Of a stretch of DNA of 64,000 nucleotides, positions 9,183-20,908 are shown piece after piece (positions within the stretch are counted from its first letter, which is position 1; each line of letters starts with the position of its first letter). The notes under the pieces are model-generated. The model was not told where the DNA came from, did not search any database, and saw only the letters and a list, made by a program, of their open reading frames with translations. Made by a program: the position numbers and the translations under genes. This DNA comes from Nocardia nova (GTDB taxonomy: Bacteria > Actinomycetota > Actinomycetes > Mycobacteriales > Mycobacteriaceae), in contig NZ_PSZE01000004.1 in NCBI RefSeq assembly GCF_002933465.1, forward strand, positions 186,001 to 250,000, read 5' to 3'.

Positions 9183-10070
9183 TCAGGGACGCAGGACCGA
9201 CACCAGGAATTCGGTCTGGTCGTGGACGGCCTTCTCGAACCAGTCGTCGAAGTAGATGTCGAAGTGCCCGATCGGGTATCGCTTCACGATGCCGTGTTTG
9301 GTGCGTTCGGCGGCCTTGAGCGTCGGACCCACCGGCGCGACCGAATCGTTGTCGCACACCGCGTACAGCACCGGAACCTTGATGCCCTTGGTGCGCCGCC
9401 ACGGTGAATCGAACACCACCGACATACCCACGCGGGCAGCCACTTTCGGCTGGTACTGCTCGCTCTCCTCGGCGAGGCGGCCGAAACCCTCGGGTACGTC
9501 GGAGGCACTCATCAACGCCGCCGAACGCTTGCGCCCGGCCAGGCGCACGCCCACCGGCTTGCGGCGGATCGGGCCCACGAGGATATCGATGAGCGCGAGG
9601 GTGCCGGTCTTGGTGAGGCTGATCGGCCCCTTCGCCATCGCCGAGGACCAGCCGCTGCTGAACGGGCACTGCGCCACGACCGCGGCCAGGTAGTCGTCCT
9701 CGTGGGCGATCGACAGCACGTGCCCGCCGCCGAAGGAGCTGCCCCACAACGCGATTCGCGTCGCGTCGAACCCCTTGAGGGTGCGGGCGAAGGCGATCGC
9801 GGCGCGCCAGTCGTCGCGCTGGCGGGCGATATTGATCAGCTGGCGCGGTTCACCACCGCTGGCCCCGAAATGCCGGTAATCGAAGACCAGCACGCCCATT
9901 CCGGCCGCGGCGAACCGGCGTGCGTAGCGATCCAGACCCATTTCCCGGTTCGCGCCCAGCCCGTGCCCCATGATGACCAGCGGACGCGGTTTGGGCGGGC
10001 CGTCCGGAAGATAGAGCCACGCTGCACACTGTTCGCTTCCCGAACCGAACCCCACCTCGACACGCTCCAT
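9183..10070 (-). CDS. alpha/beta hydrolase (dienelactone hydrolase/S9-like)
   Basis: 295-residue cytoplasmic alpha/beta hydrolase. Oxyanion strand VIMGHGLGANREMG at residues 32-45, the FDYRHFGASGG strand, nucleophile elbow LWGSSFGGGH (Ser112), acid CDNDSVAP and the catalytic His in YPIGHFDIYFDD. This architecture matches many actinobacterial esterases of unknown substrate. TACGGT eight bases before the ATG could be a leaderless -10. Convergent with the RNase H fusion, 17 bp apart. Confidence 0.85.
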   Translation of the reverse strand: MERVEVGFGSGSEQCAAWLYLPDGPPKPRPLVIMGHGLGANREMGLDRYARRFAAAGMGVLVFDYRHFGASGGEPRQLINIARQRDDWRAAIAFARTLKGFDATRIALWGSSFGGGHVLSIAHEDDYLAAVVAQCPFSSGWSSAMAKGPISLTKTGTLALIDILVGPIRRKPVGVRLAGRKRSAALMSASDVPEGFGRLAEESEQYQPKVAARVGMSVVFDSPWRRTKGIKVPVLYAVCDNDSVAPVGPTLKAAERTKHGIVKRYPIGHFDIYFDDWFEKAVHDQTEFLVSVLRP

Positions 10071-10132
10071 GGGCGAATACCGTACTGTGTCGCGCGCTCG
10101 GCCGCAGACGTGGATCCCCGCTCAGGGCACGA

Positions 10133-11296
10133 TTACGGGTGAACGGAACGCAAACATTCGCGAGTCAGATCCTTCAGCGCCGGGTAACCGTCGACCGCCA
10201 TGATGAGGTCCGCTTCCGCCAGCAGAGTGCGCAGGACGTGCACGATTCCGTTCACCCCGCCGAGCGCCAGACCGTAGGCGTAGGGCCGGCCCACTCCGAC
10301 CGCGGTGGCACCGAGCGCGAGCGCCTTGACGACGTCTGCGCCGCTGCGGATTCCGGAATCGAACAGCACCGGCAGGCCCTCTGCCGCGGCGACGACCTCG
10401 GGCAACATGTCGAGCGCGGGCAGTCCGCCATTGGCTTGGCGCCCACCGTGATTCGAGCAGTAGATGCCGTCCACACCACCGTCGCGGGCCCGGCGCACAT
10501 CGTCGGGATGGCAGATTCCCTTGACGATCAGGGGCAGCTCGGTGAGCGAACGCAGCCAGGCCAGATCCTCCCAACGCAGCGGGTTGCCGAACAGTTGCAC
10601 CCACCGCAGCACCGCACTTATCGGATCCTCCTCCGGTGAGCGCTGCAGACCGGAGAGGAAGACCGGATCGGTGAAGTAGTTGGCGAGGCAGTGTCCGCGC
10701 AGCTGCGGGAAGTTACCGGTGGACAGATCGCGCGGCCGCCAGCCGGTGATCCAGGTGTCGAGGGTGACGACGATGCCCTTGTACCCGGCCTGCTCCGCGC
10801 GGTGCACCAGGCTGGCCGCGAGCTCGCGGTCGGTGGGCGTGTAGAGCTGGAAAAAGCCCGGGGTGTCACCGAATTCGGCGGCGAGATCCTCGAGCGGATC
10901 GACCGTCAGGGTCGAGGCCACCATCGGGACACCGGTGCGGGCGGCGGCGCGGGCGGTCGCCAGATCGCCGTGGCCGTCCTGCGCGCAGAGGCCGATCACG
11001 CCGACCGGAGCCATGAAAAGCGGTGTGGGAAACGTCATTCCGAACAGATCGACCGACAGGTCGCGCTCCTTCGCGCCAACGAACATGCGGGGGATGAGCC
11101 CCCAGCGGTCGAAGGCGGTGACGTTGGCGCGCTGGGTGCGCTCGTCGCCCGCGCCGCCGGCCACGTACGACCAGATCGAGGGCGGCATAGCCGCCTGCGC
11201 GCGCTGTTCGAGTTCGGCGAACGCGACCGGGTACTCCGGTACGACACCGCGCAGCCCCTGGAAGTAGATCTCGTTCTGGAAGTCGCCGAACCCCAT
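10133..11296 (-). CDS. FMN-dependent alpha-hydroxy-acid oxidase, lactate 2-monooxygenase-like
   Basis: 387-residue flavoenzyme of the glycolate oxidase/lactate monooxygenase family. FMN and substrate motifs are intact: [17 protein letters not shown] near residue 43, [34 protein letters not shown] with the FMN lysine, then [12 protein letters not shown] containing the catalytic His and Arg, and [20 protein letters not shown]. The family oxidises L-lactate with O2 to acetate, CO2 and water (monooxygenase) or to pyruvate and H2O2 (oxidase); the sequence resembles the mycobacterial monooxygenase. ATG at 11296 follows GAAGGG at about eight bases. Confidence 0.9.
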   Translation of the reverse strand: MGFGDFQNEIYFQGLRGVVPEYPVAFAELEQRAQAAMPPSIWSYVAGGAGDERTQRANVTAFDRWGLIPRMFVGAKERDLSVDLFGMTFPTPLFMAPVGVIGLCAQDGHGDLATARAAARTGVPMVASTLTVDPLEDLAAEFGDTPGFFQLYTPTDRELAASLVHRAEQAGYKGIVVTLDTWITGWRPRDLSTGNFPQLRGHCLANYFTDPVFLSGLQRSPEEDPISAVLRWVQLFGNPLRWEDLAWLRSLTELPLIVKGICHPDDVRRARDGGVDGIYCSNHGGRQANGGLPALDMLPEVVAAAEGLPVLFDSGIRSGADVVKALALGATAVGVGRPYAYGLALGGVNGIVHVLRTLLAEADLIMAVDGYPALKDLTRECLRSVHP

Positions 11297-11559
11297 GTGC
11301 GCTGCCCTTCTGTGCCGTCGGTTCGCCGGCGAGTATGCGCGCTCGACGGCGAATGCGGGCTTCACTGTATGCGTGACCGGCGGTACCGCGCCACGATCGC
11401 GCCGGTGCCCGGGTCGGATCGGGGGGTCGCCCCGCGACACCGGCACGAGCCGTGGTCGCAGGCGTGGGCACGCGACCTCCGAGCCGGTGGTGCCGACGTA
11501 CGGGAGCGATAGCCGGGGCGGCGTGCGCTCGGCGCCGCCCGCACGGCACAATGGTGCGC

Positions 11560-11977
<418 letters not shown>

Positions 11978-12125
11978 CCCTTCGGGGATTCTCGTTCGCG
12001 GCATGAGACCCTCGATTTTGCCGTGCGGGGATGTCCGACGAGCGGGGCGCGATGATCCGCGAAGCGCAGGTCACCGAGTTCACGGTCGGCGGCGAAACCT
12101 CACTTCGCTGACCGACCGCGTTCAG

Positions 12126-12398
12126 CTAGCGCGCACAGCCCTCGCCGTTGTCCGGATGCTCGGTCGGGTTCGGGTACGGTCCGTTGCGCAAGGTTTCGTG
12201 CAAGGCGTCCGAGATCGCCGCCAGATCGGCGCCCGCGCGGTGAAAGGCGTGGGCGACAGCGGAATTCGGGTCCTGCAGGCCGGCCAGGACGAGGTGTTCG
12301 GTGCCGAGGGCGGTATGGCCCGCCCGGCGCGCGATCGCCGAGGCATCGTCCAGCATTCGTCGCAGGGCGGGGGTGTGCGGTAGCGGTTCCGCGTTCAT
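12126..12398 (-). CDS. stand-alone Clp N-terminal (Clp_N) domain protein
   Basis: 90-residue protein made of roughly one Clp_N repeat: ALRRMLDDASAIARRAGHTALGTEHLVLAGL, then AHAFHRAGADLAAISDAL. In ClpA/ClpB/ClpC this domain binds substrates and adaptors. There is no ATPase module, so this one cannot unfold proteins itself and may act as an adaptor or decoy. Similar small Clp_N proteins are common in Actinobacteria. Starts at ATG 12398 and lies between rnpB and an SDR operon. Confidence 0.8.
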   Translation of the reverse strand: MNAEPLPHTPALRRMLDDASAIARRAGHTALGTEHLVLAGLQDPNSAVAHAFHRAGADLAAISDALHETLRNGPYPNPTEHPDNGEGCAR

Positions 12399-12485
12399 GC
12401 CTCCATGATCACCCTCGCGGGCAACTTCGGAGCAATATTGGGAGCAATATTGGCATGTTCCGTGATCAGCGCAAGGGTCGCCGGA

Positions 12486-12685
12486 TCACGGTCGCAGCGG
12501 TTTCCGCCGTGGGCGCACGATGCGGTGGGTGATCTTCCAGCCCGCGCCGACGCGCTGGCGCTGACGTCGTAGACGACGTCCTCGGCGAACAGTGCCGGCC
12601 AGCCGTCGAAATCGCCGTTGTCGGTCAGGTGGCCGTGCAGATTGATCAGGTCGGTGATCGCGAAGTGGTCTTCCGCGGGCAGCAT
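12486..12685 (-). pseudogene. broken SnoaL/NTF2-like protein (internal deletion plus frameshift)
   Basis: The first 43 codons read as a normal NTF2/SnoaL start: DHFAITDLINLHGHLTDNG, then WPALFAEDVVYDVSA, behind GGAGG. The frame then becomes meaningless. A -1/+2 shift of frame near 12556 restores a typical SnoaL C-terminus, GWKITHRIVRPRRKPLRP, ending at a stop at 12486. Family members have about 130-150 residues; roughly 70-90 central residues are missing. Read straight on, the original frame would run to 12395 and overlap the Clp_N start by four bases. Lies 34 bp after the SDR gene on the same strand, a common pairing. Confidence 0.8.
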
Positions 12686-12719
12686 GGCGGGTCCTCCGGC
12701 GGTCGGGGCGAGGGAGTGG

Positions 12720-13553
12720 TCAGCGGAAGCCGGTGTCGGCGGCCCAGGGTTCGAGCTCGTCCAGATCGGCGAGGCGCTGGGTGAGGGTGGCGCGGATGCC
12801 GGCGAACGCCTCGGGGCCCAGCGGCAGCCGCAAGGGCGGCTCGTCCATGGCGACCGCGCGCAGGATGGCCGCGGCGGCGCGGGCCGGATCCCCGGGCTGG
12901 GCGCCGTCCTGGGCTTGGAAGCGCTCGCGTTCCTCGGCGAAGACGGGTGTGTATTCGGGCATCGATGCGGCCCACTGGATGGATCGTCCGGCGAAATCGG
13001 TGCGGAACGGTCCCGGCTCCACGATGGTGACCTTGATGCCGAACGGCGCGACCTCGTACGACAAGCCCTCCGAGAGTCCCTCGACCGCGAATTTGCTGAG
13101 TGCGTAAGGGGTTCCGCCGAGCCGGGCGCGCACCCCGCCGACCGAGGACAGCTGCACGATATGCCCGCTGCGCTGGGCCCGCATGAGCGGCAGCACCGCC
13201 TCAGTCACCGAAATCAGGCCCCAGACATTGGTTTCCATCAGTGCGCGCAGTTGCTCGTCGTCGCATTCCTCGAGCGCGCCGCGCAGTCCGTAACCGGCGT
13301 TGTTGACCAGAACGTCGATGCGGCCGAACCGAACTCGCGCCGCCTCGACCGCCGCGGTGATCGACGCCGGATCGGTGACGTCCAACTGCGCGACGAGCAC
13401 CCGCTCCGGAGCGCGATCTCGAAGGTCGGCAAGGGATTCGGTTTTGCGTGCGGTGGCGACCACGCTGCCGCCGTCGGCGAGCACCGCCTCCGCGATCGCG
13501 CGGCCGAAGCCGCTGCTGGTGCCGGTGATGAACCAGACGTGATCGGTGGTCAT
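12720..13553 (-). CDS. SDR family NAD(P)-dependent oxidoreductase
   Basis: 277-residue classical short-chain dehydrogenase. Cofactor motif TGTSSGFG (10-17), NNAG at 84-87, and the active site serine in QLSSVGG with Y150xxxK154 (PYALSK). The ATARK sequence after strand 2 suggests NADP(H). Substrate unknown. The start ATG 13553 has AGGAGG eight bases upstream. Followed by the SnoaL remnant and preceded by a 31-codon ORF at 13654-13749. Confidence 0.93.
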   Translation of the reverse strand: MTTDHVWFITGTSSGFGRAIAEAVLADGGSVVATARKTESLADLRDRAPERVLVAQLDVTDPASITAAVEAARVRFGRIDVLVNNAGYGLRGALEECDDEQLRALMETNVWGLISVTEAVLPLMRAQRSGHIVQLSSVGGVRARLGGTPYALSKFAVEGLSEGLSYEVAPFGIKVTIVEPGPFRTDFAGRSIQWAASMPEYTPVFAEERERFQAQDGAQPGDPARAAAAILRAVAMDEPPLRLPLGPEAFAGIRATLTQRLADLDELEPWAADTGFR

Positions 13554-13653
13554 GGTGGAGGCCTCCTGTGTCGGATCGTCGTCGAAGCCGGGCCTTGCGA
13601 CCGCATGCGGTGCCCGCGGCGGGCCGCCGGCACCGGGTGCGGTCGTGCGGTGA

Positions 13654-13749
13654 TCAGCCGGCGGGGTTGATCACCAGAATCTGGGCCCAGTAGGCCGCCT
13701 GCTCCGGACCGACGAGAGGCAGCAGGTAGTCGAAGACGATGGACGACAT
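13654..13749 (-). CDS. putative 31-residue small protein upstream of the SDR gene
   Basis: ORF starting MSSIVFDYLL, with a middle PLVGPEQAAYWAQ, and ending ILVINPAG. An AAGGAG ribosome site lies 11 bases before the ATG. It is hydrophobic and Tyr/Trp-containing, not the composition expected from a random frame in GC-rich DNA. Same direction as the SDR gene, 100 bp upstream of it. It could be a small protein or a regulatory leader peptide. No family recognised. Confidence 0.5.
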   Translation of the reverse strand: MSSIVFDYLLPLVGPEQAAYWAQILVINPAG

Positions 13750-14350
13750 GCGGTGTGGAACTCCTTGTACTCGAGGAACTATTACTCGACGACTCTCGCC
13801 GCGCGGCGGACTCTCGTTACTGCACGGACCCCCGAATCCGTGGGTACGCCGGGGCCTGTCACCATCGGCAACAGTAACAGCGCGCTCGGACAGTCGCAGG
13901 CCCAGCGGAAAACGGACTCGACGCGGGGATTCGGCGTGCGGTAGCGTGATCTGGACGCAGGTCCGACCCGTCGGAGTGATACCTGTTCACTCTGAATGGT
14001 GTGCTATTTCTATTCGGAATGATCCGGTTCGCGGGCCGTCGGAGTTCGTGCTCGACACGATTCGTCGACTCCTGATGCGCTCGGCGGAACGCGGTCGCCG
14101 CCGTCGTGGGGCCGGTCGCGAAATCGCAGGCACCGAAGCTTCGCGCGGTCCGCGCCCCGGTGCGGGCGGTGGGCGCATTCTCGGCAAACGCGGGCGAATC
14201 GGCTGCTCTCGGCGTGTCCTGTGCGACGAACCGCCCCGGAGTGGCCGGAACCGTGACCGACGTCATACAGTGTTGGCCGTTGGAAGTGTCGCTGCCGGGG
14301 GCGGCAGCGACTATGGGTGCTACGAGTGTCGGAAAGCAGGTTCTGTATAT
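13750..14350. other. 601-bp non-coding stretch
   Basis: No convincing gene. It holds a direct repeat of TACTCGA (13768-13774 and 13783-13789) just upstream of the 31-codon ORF. It also holds a 9-bp perfect hairpin, GTCGCTGCC with GGCAGCGAC, at 14289-14312, ahead of the secreted-protein gene. A long frame open from 13739 has no coding character until the signal peptide at 14351. Confidence 0.6.
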
Positions 14351-14683
14351 ATGCGAGTAGTTCGCAAGTTGGCGGCCGGTGCATTGATCGCCGCGGCTGC
14401 GTCGGGTGTGGCGGTGCTGGGCGCGGGATCGGCGTCCGCGGTCGCGGTCACTCCGCTGCCGGGTGGCGTCCAGGTGGACCTCAGCCCCGGTGACACCCAG
14501 TGGGTCCATCAGACCCACGTCGGCCGGTCGATCGCGGTGCTGCCGCACCCGTCGGCGGCCTCGTTCGGCCAGGCTCTCGATGCCGCGGCGGCCCTGTCGT
14601 CGCAGTACCCCGACGGCCGCGTCGTCTTCACCGTGTACGGCCCGTTCGATCAGCTGAACGGCACCATGCTGGCGCTCAAATAA
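14351..14683 (+). CDS. small secreted protein, unknown function
   Basis: 110 residues: a Sec signal peptide (MRVVRKLAAGALIAAAASG through GSASA, cleavage near residue 30), then an 80-residue mature domain containing GGVQVDLSPGDTQWVHQTHVG and SSQYPDGRVVFTVYGPFDQLNG. No cysteine and no recognised domain. The ATG at 14351 was chosen because the signal peptide begins there, although the frame is open further upstream. Ends 15 bp before the RNB gene. Confidence 0.75.
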   Translation: MRVVRKLAAGALIAAAASGVAVLGAGSASAVAVTPLPGGVQVDLSPGDTQWVHQTHVGRSIAVLPHPSAASFGQALDAAAALSSQYPDGRVVFTVYGPFDQLNGTMLALK

Positions 14684-14698
14684 GGTTCAGCGCCCCGC

Positions 14699-16155
14699 GT
14701 GGAACTGCATCCCAGGATCGTCTCGGCACCGGTGAATTTCGGTGTCGTGCGATCCGAATTCGGACTCGCCTCGGAGTATCCGTCCGAGGCGGTCTCGGAG
14801 GCCCGCGACGCAGCCGATGCGTTCGCGGGCGTCCGGGCCGATCGCACCGACATCCCGTTCGTGACGATCGACCCACCCGGCGCCCTGGATCTCGACCAGG
14901 CGCTGCATCTCGAACGCACCCCGGCCGGATTCCTGCTGCACTACGCCATCGCCGATGTGGGCGCGGTGGTCGCGCCCGACGGGGCGCTCGCGCGGGAATC
15001 CCTCGCACGGGGACAAAGCTTCTATCTGCCCGACTGCACCGTGCCGCTGCATCCGCCAGTGCTCTCGGAAGGGTCGGCGAGTCTGCTGCCCGGTGCGGTT
15101 CGTCCCGCCGCGCTCTGGACCATCGTCTGCGACGACAAGGCCGAGCCGCGACGCTTCTCGGTGCAGCGCGCCCTGGTTCGTTCCCGCGCCCGCCTGGACT
15201 ATCCCGGCGTCCAGGCCGACGCCGAAGCCGGCCGCCTGCATCCTTCGATCGCCGCGCTGCCGGAATTCGGCCGCCTGCGCATCGAGGCCGGTCTGGCCCG
15301 CGGCGCGATCGAACTGCGGCTGCCTGCGCAATCGGTGATCCCCGACGGACGCGACCACGACACCGAACACTGGCAGTTGGCGGTCGAGCCGCGCACCGCC
15401 GCCGACGACTGGAACGAACAGGTTTCCCTGCTCACCGGTATCTGCGCGGCCCGAATCATGTTGGCCGACACCGATTCCGACACCCGAATCGGATTGCTGC
15501 GCACCATGCCGGCGCCTCCGGCCTCGGCGATAGCGTCCATGCACCGTACCGCCGCCGCGCTCGGGGTGCGCTGGCCGGCGGGTATGCCGGTGGGCCGGAT
15601 GCTGGCCGGACTGGATCCCAACACCCCCGCCGCGCTGGTGCTGAACTCGGAGGCGACCAGCCTCCTGCGCGGCGCGTCCTACACCGTCCTCGACAGCCAA
15701 GCGCCGGATGTGTTGCAGCACAGCGGTATCGGCGCCCCCTACGCGCATGTGACGGCGCCGCTACGCCGCCTCGCCGACCGCTACGCCACCGAAATTTGCC
15801 TGGCTCGCTGCGCGGGCACCCCGGTACCGCAGTGGGTTCGCGACGGGCTCGGCGCCGCCGCCGACGCGATGCGGCGCAGCGACGCGGTCGGCGGCAAACT
15901 CGAACGCGCGTGCATCGATCTCACCGAATCCACCGTTCTCGCACCACGTCTGGGCGACATCTTCGAGGCGGTGGTCATCCGCGAGGGCAACGGCAACCGA
16001 TCCGCCGAGATCTTCGTCGCCGACCCGCCGGTAGGCGCCAAATGCACCGGCTCGCCGCCGGAAGGCCGGCGGGTACGGGTGCGCCTGGACATCGCGGACC
16101 CCGATAAACGCGTGGTGGGCTTCAGCTTCCCGGCGGACTCGCGCGACGCATCCGC

Positions 16156-16168
<13 letters not shown>
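14699..16168 (+). CDS. RNB-domain exoribonuclease (RNase II/R family)
   Basis: 489-residue protein with a single RNB catalytic domain. The magnesium-binding motif is intact: DPPGALDLDQALHLE (about residues 62-76), followed by HYAIADVGAVV. Downstream are VLDSQAPDVLQHSGIGAPYAHVTAPLRRLADRYA with the family's HxTaPLRRyaDr signature. No N-terminal cold-shock domain and no clear C-terminal S1 domain, so it is the short actinobacterial form. Acts 3' to 5' on single-stranded RNA by family inference. The 3' end overlaps the CHAD gene by 13 bp in convergent orientation. Confidence 0.9.
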
Positions 16169-18536
<2,368 letters not shown>

Positions 18537-19430
18537 TCAGGCGAAGTTCGCGCGCAGCAGGTCCAGCATCTCGGCGACGAAGGGCGCGAACCGTTCGCCC
18601 GGGCGGCCCGGTGCGGTGTCGATCGTCAGCCACGAATGCAGGGTGGTCAGGGGCGCGAGGCGCCCGGCCAGCTCGATCTCGCGGTCGGTGACGGTGGTCC
18701 GTTCCCGCCAGGCGTCGAAATACGCCGCGCGCTGCGGATCCCGGAACGTGCGCACGGACAGGAAGGGATGGGTGATCAGCGCGTCGCCCCAGTCGAATAC
18801 CGCGGCGGTGGTGCGGAAGACGTGGCCCGGATACAGGTCGTTGTGTTCCACGCTCAGCCGGCCGTATTGCGCGAGCTCGGCAGCGGCCGATTCGATCGCG
18901 AACTCCAGTCCCGGGGCGCGATCGGCGAAGTGGCGGTAGACCTCGATCAGGCGCGCCGGCGGAAGGTACGGAGTTCCGGTGTCGCGCAACGACTCCGCGT
19001 GCGTGCACAAGGTGTGCTGCAGGCCGGCATAGGACCGCAGTACCGATTCCCATTCCGGCGGACGTGGCGGGGGCGCGTCCGTGTCGTGGAGTGCGAATTG
19101 GCGGTCGAGTGGTCCGGTTCGCATGGTCTCGCCGCCGTCGCCTGCGAGGAACCATCCGTTCTCACGGTGTATCGCAAGGGGTTTCGGCGCCGATCCCGGA
19201 ACGAGCCGATCCAACGCCGCCAGCAGCGGACCCTCGTGGGCGAACGCGCGCGCACTCGCCTTTGCCCAGACAGCTTCGCCGTTCGTCTCGATGCGCGCGA
19301 GCAGCGTCCAGTCCCGGCGCCGCATCTCCTGCGCGCCGGTCACCGTCATTCCGCGCTGTGCGAGTTCCCGGGTGGCCCAGTCGATCAGCGGTCGTAGTGG
19401 TTGATCGGCCACCGATACAGGCGCGTTCAT
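18537..19430 (-). CDS. aminoglycoside phosphotransferase-like kinase
   Basis: 297-residue APH/choline-kinase fold protein. The catalytic loop reads VEHNDLYPGHVF: the His and Asp of the usual HGDLHPGN are kept but the magnesium-coordinating Asn is replaced by His. The metal motif AVFDWGDALITHPF is intact. Substrate unknown; small-molecule kinases and resistance enzymes share this fold. ATG 19430 is preferred over GTG 19454 because TAGGTT lies seven bases upstream, a leaderless arrangement. Confidence 0.8.
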   Translation of the reverse strand: MNAPVSVADQPLRPLIDWATRELAQRGMTVTGAQEMRRRDWTLLARIETNGEAVWAKASARAFAHEGPLLAALDRLVPGSAPKPLAIHRENGWFLAGDGGETMRTGPLDRQFALHDTDAPPPRPPEWESVLRSYAGLQHTLCTHAESLRDTGTPYLPPARLIEVYRHFADRAPGLEFAIESAAAELAQYGRLSVEHNDLYPGHVFRTTAAVFDWGDALITHPFLSVRTFRDPQRAAYFDAWRERTTVTDREIELAGRLAPLTTLHSWLTIDTAPGRPGERFAPFVAEMLDLLRANFA

Positions 19431-19443
19431 CCGGGACAACCTA
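19431..19443 (-). promoter_or_regulatory. leaderless promoter -10 of the APH-like gene
   Basis: TAGGTT (complement of 19438-19443) is followed by seven bases and ATG at 19430. It decides the start between two in-frame candidates. Confidence 0.45.
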
Positions 19444-19497
19444 ACCCAGCTCACCGATCGTCGGCGCGGCCGGCCGGAACCGGTCTCGCACCGGCGA

Positions 19498-20835
19498 TCA
19501 CAGCGTCAGGTACTCGCCCAGCTCCCACGGGGTGACCTGGGCGCGGTAGGTGGCCCATTCGCGGCGCTTGTTGCGCAGGAAGAAGTCGAACACGTGCTCG
19601 CCCAGCGTTTCGGCGACCAGCTCGGACCGCTCCATCGCCCGCAGCGCCTCGTCCAGGGTCGAGGGCAGCTCGCGGAAGCCCATCGCGCGGCGCTCGGCGG
19701 TGGTCAGCGACCACACGTCGTCCTCGGCCTCGGGGGGCAGCGTGTACCCCTTCTCGATACCGCGCAGGCCCGCGGCCAGCAGCACCGCGAAGGCCAGATA
19801 CGGATTGCACGCCGAATCCGGGCTGCGGATCTCGACTCGCCGCGAGGACTGCTTGTTGGGTGTGTACATCGGAACCCGGACCAGCGCAGAGCGATTCGAC
19901 CGGCCCCAGGACGCGGCGGTCGGCGCCTCGCCGCCGTGGATCAGCCGCTTGTAGGAGTTCACCCACTGGTTGGTGACGGCGCTGATCTCGTTGGCGTGCT
20001 CGAGAATGCCCGCGATGAACGCACGCGCGGTCTCGGACAAATTGTTCGGATCGTCGGGATCGGCGAAGGCGTTGTGCTCACCCTCGAACAGGCTCATATG
20101 CGTGTGCATGGCCGAACCCGGGTGATCCGAGAACGGCTTGGGCATGAACGAGGCGCGCACGCCTTCGTCGATGGCCACCTCTTTGATGAGGTAGCGGAAG
20201 GTCATCACGTTGTCGGCCATCGACAGCGCGTCCGCGTAGCGCAGGTCGATCTCCTGCTGGCCGGGCGCACCCTCGTGGTGGCTGAACTCCACCGAGATGC
20301 CCATCGATTCGAGCGCGTCGATGGCGTGGCGGCGGAAGTTCGGCGCCTCGTCGTGGACGGCCTGGTCGAAGAAGCCACCGTTGTCGGCGGGCGCCGGACG
20401 ACCGTCCTTGAGCGCCGAACGGATCAGGAAGAACTCGATCTCCGGATGCACGTAGCAGCTGAACCCCAGGTCACCGGCCTTGTTCAGCTGCCGTCGCAGT
20501 ACGTGGCGCGGATCGGCCCACGATGGCGAGCCGTCGGGCATGGCGATATCGCAGAACATGCGCGCCGAATGCTGATGGCCCTTGCTGGTGGACCAGGGCA
20601 GTACCTGGAACGTCGACGGATCGGGCTTGGCGACCATATCGGCCTCCGACACCCGGGCGAAGCCCTCGATCGCCGAGCCGTCGAATCCGATGCCCTCCTC
20701 GAAGGCGCCTTCCAGCTCCGCGGGGGCGATCGCCACCGACTTCAGATATCCCAGGACGTCGGTGAACCAGAGTCGCACGAAGCGGATGTCCCGCTCCTCG
20801 AGCGTCCGCAGCACGAATTCCTTCTGGCGATCCAT
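19498..20835 (-). CDS. glnA2: glutamine synthetase type I, GlnA2
   Basis: 445-residue GS-I enzyme (M. tuberculosis GlnA2 is 446). Catalytic signatures: GFDGSAIEGF near residue 50, HPEIEFFLI, HHEGAPGQQEIDLRYADAL, the ATP region KPFSDHPGSAMHTHMSL, and NSYKRLIHGGEAPTAASWGRSNRSALVRVP. The segment where adenylylated enzymes carry DKDLYELPP reads EKGYTLPPEAEDDVWSL, so the GlnE target tyrosine is absent. In mycobacteria GlnA2 is not the main ammonia-assimilating enzyme, and in Streptomyces relatives act on polyamines or other amino acids. TACGCT seven bases before the ATG suggests a leaderless transcript. Confidence 0.96.
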   Translation of the reverse strand: MDRQKEFVLRTLEERDIRFVRLWFTDVLGYLKSVAIAPAELEGAFEEGIGFDGSAIEGFARVSEADMVAKPDPSTFQVLPWSTSKGHQHSARMFCDIAMPDGSPSWADPRHVLRRQLNKAGDLGFSCYVHPEIEFFLIRSALKDGRPAPADNGGFFDQAVHDEAPNFRRHAIDALESMGISVEFSHHEGAPGQQEIDLRYADALSMADNVMTFRYLIKEVAIDEGVRASFMPKPFSDHPGSAMHTHMSLFEGEHNAFADPDDPNNLSETARAFIAGILEHANEISAVTNQWVNSYKRLIHGGEAPTAASWGRSNRSALVRVPMYTPNKQSSRRVEIRSPDSACNPYLAFAVLLAAGLRGIEKGYTLPPEAEDDVWSLTTAERRAMGFRELPSTLDEALRAMERSELVAETLGEHVFDFFLRNKRREWATYRAQVTPWELGEYLTL

Positions 20836-20842
20836 ACGCGCG

Positions 20843-20874
20843 AGCGTAGGCACCCGCGGTTAAATCCGTGTTAC
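20843..20874 (-). promoter_or_regulatory. glnA2 promoter: -10 box and candidate GlnR site
   Basis: TACGCT (complement of 20843-20848) lies seven bases before the ATG. Just upstream, complement of 20859-20874, is GTAAC-ACGGAT-TTAAC, which fits the a-box of the GlnR consensus (GTNAC-N6-GAAAC) with a poor b-box. It would overlap the -35 region. Inference. Confidence 0.4.
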
Positions 20875-20908
20875 ATCATGCAACAACCGCCGGTCCGCAT
20901 GTGTGGCG

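Noticed and set aside
13739..14350. Extension of the secreted protein upstream by 200 codons
   Set aside because: No coding character, and the signal peptide at 14351 marks the true start.
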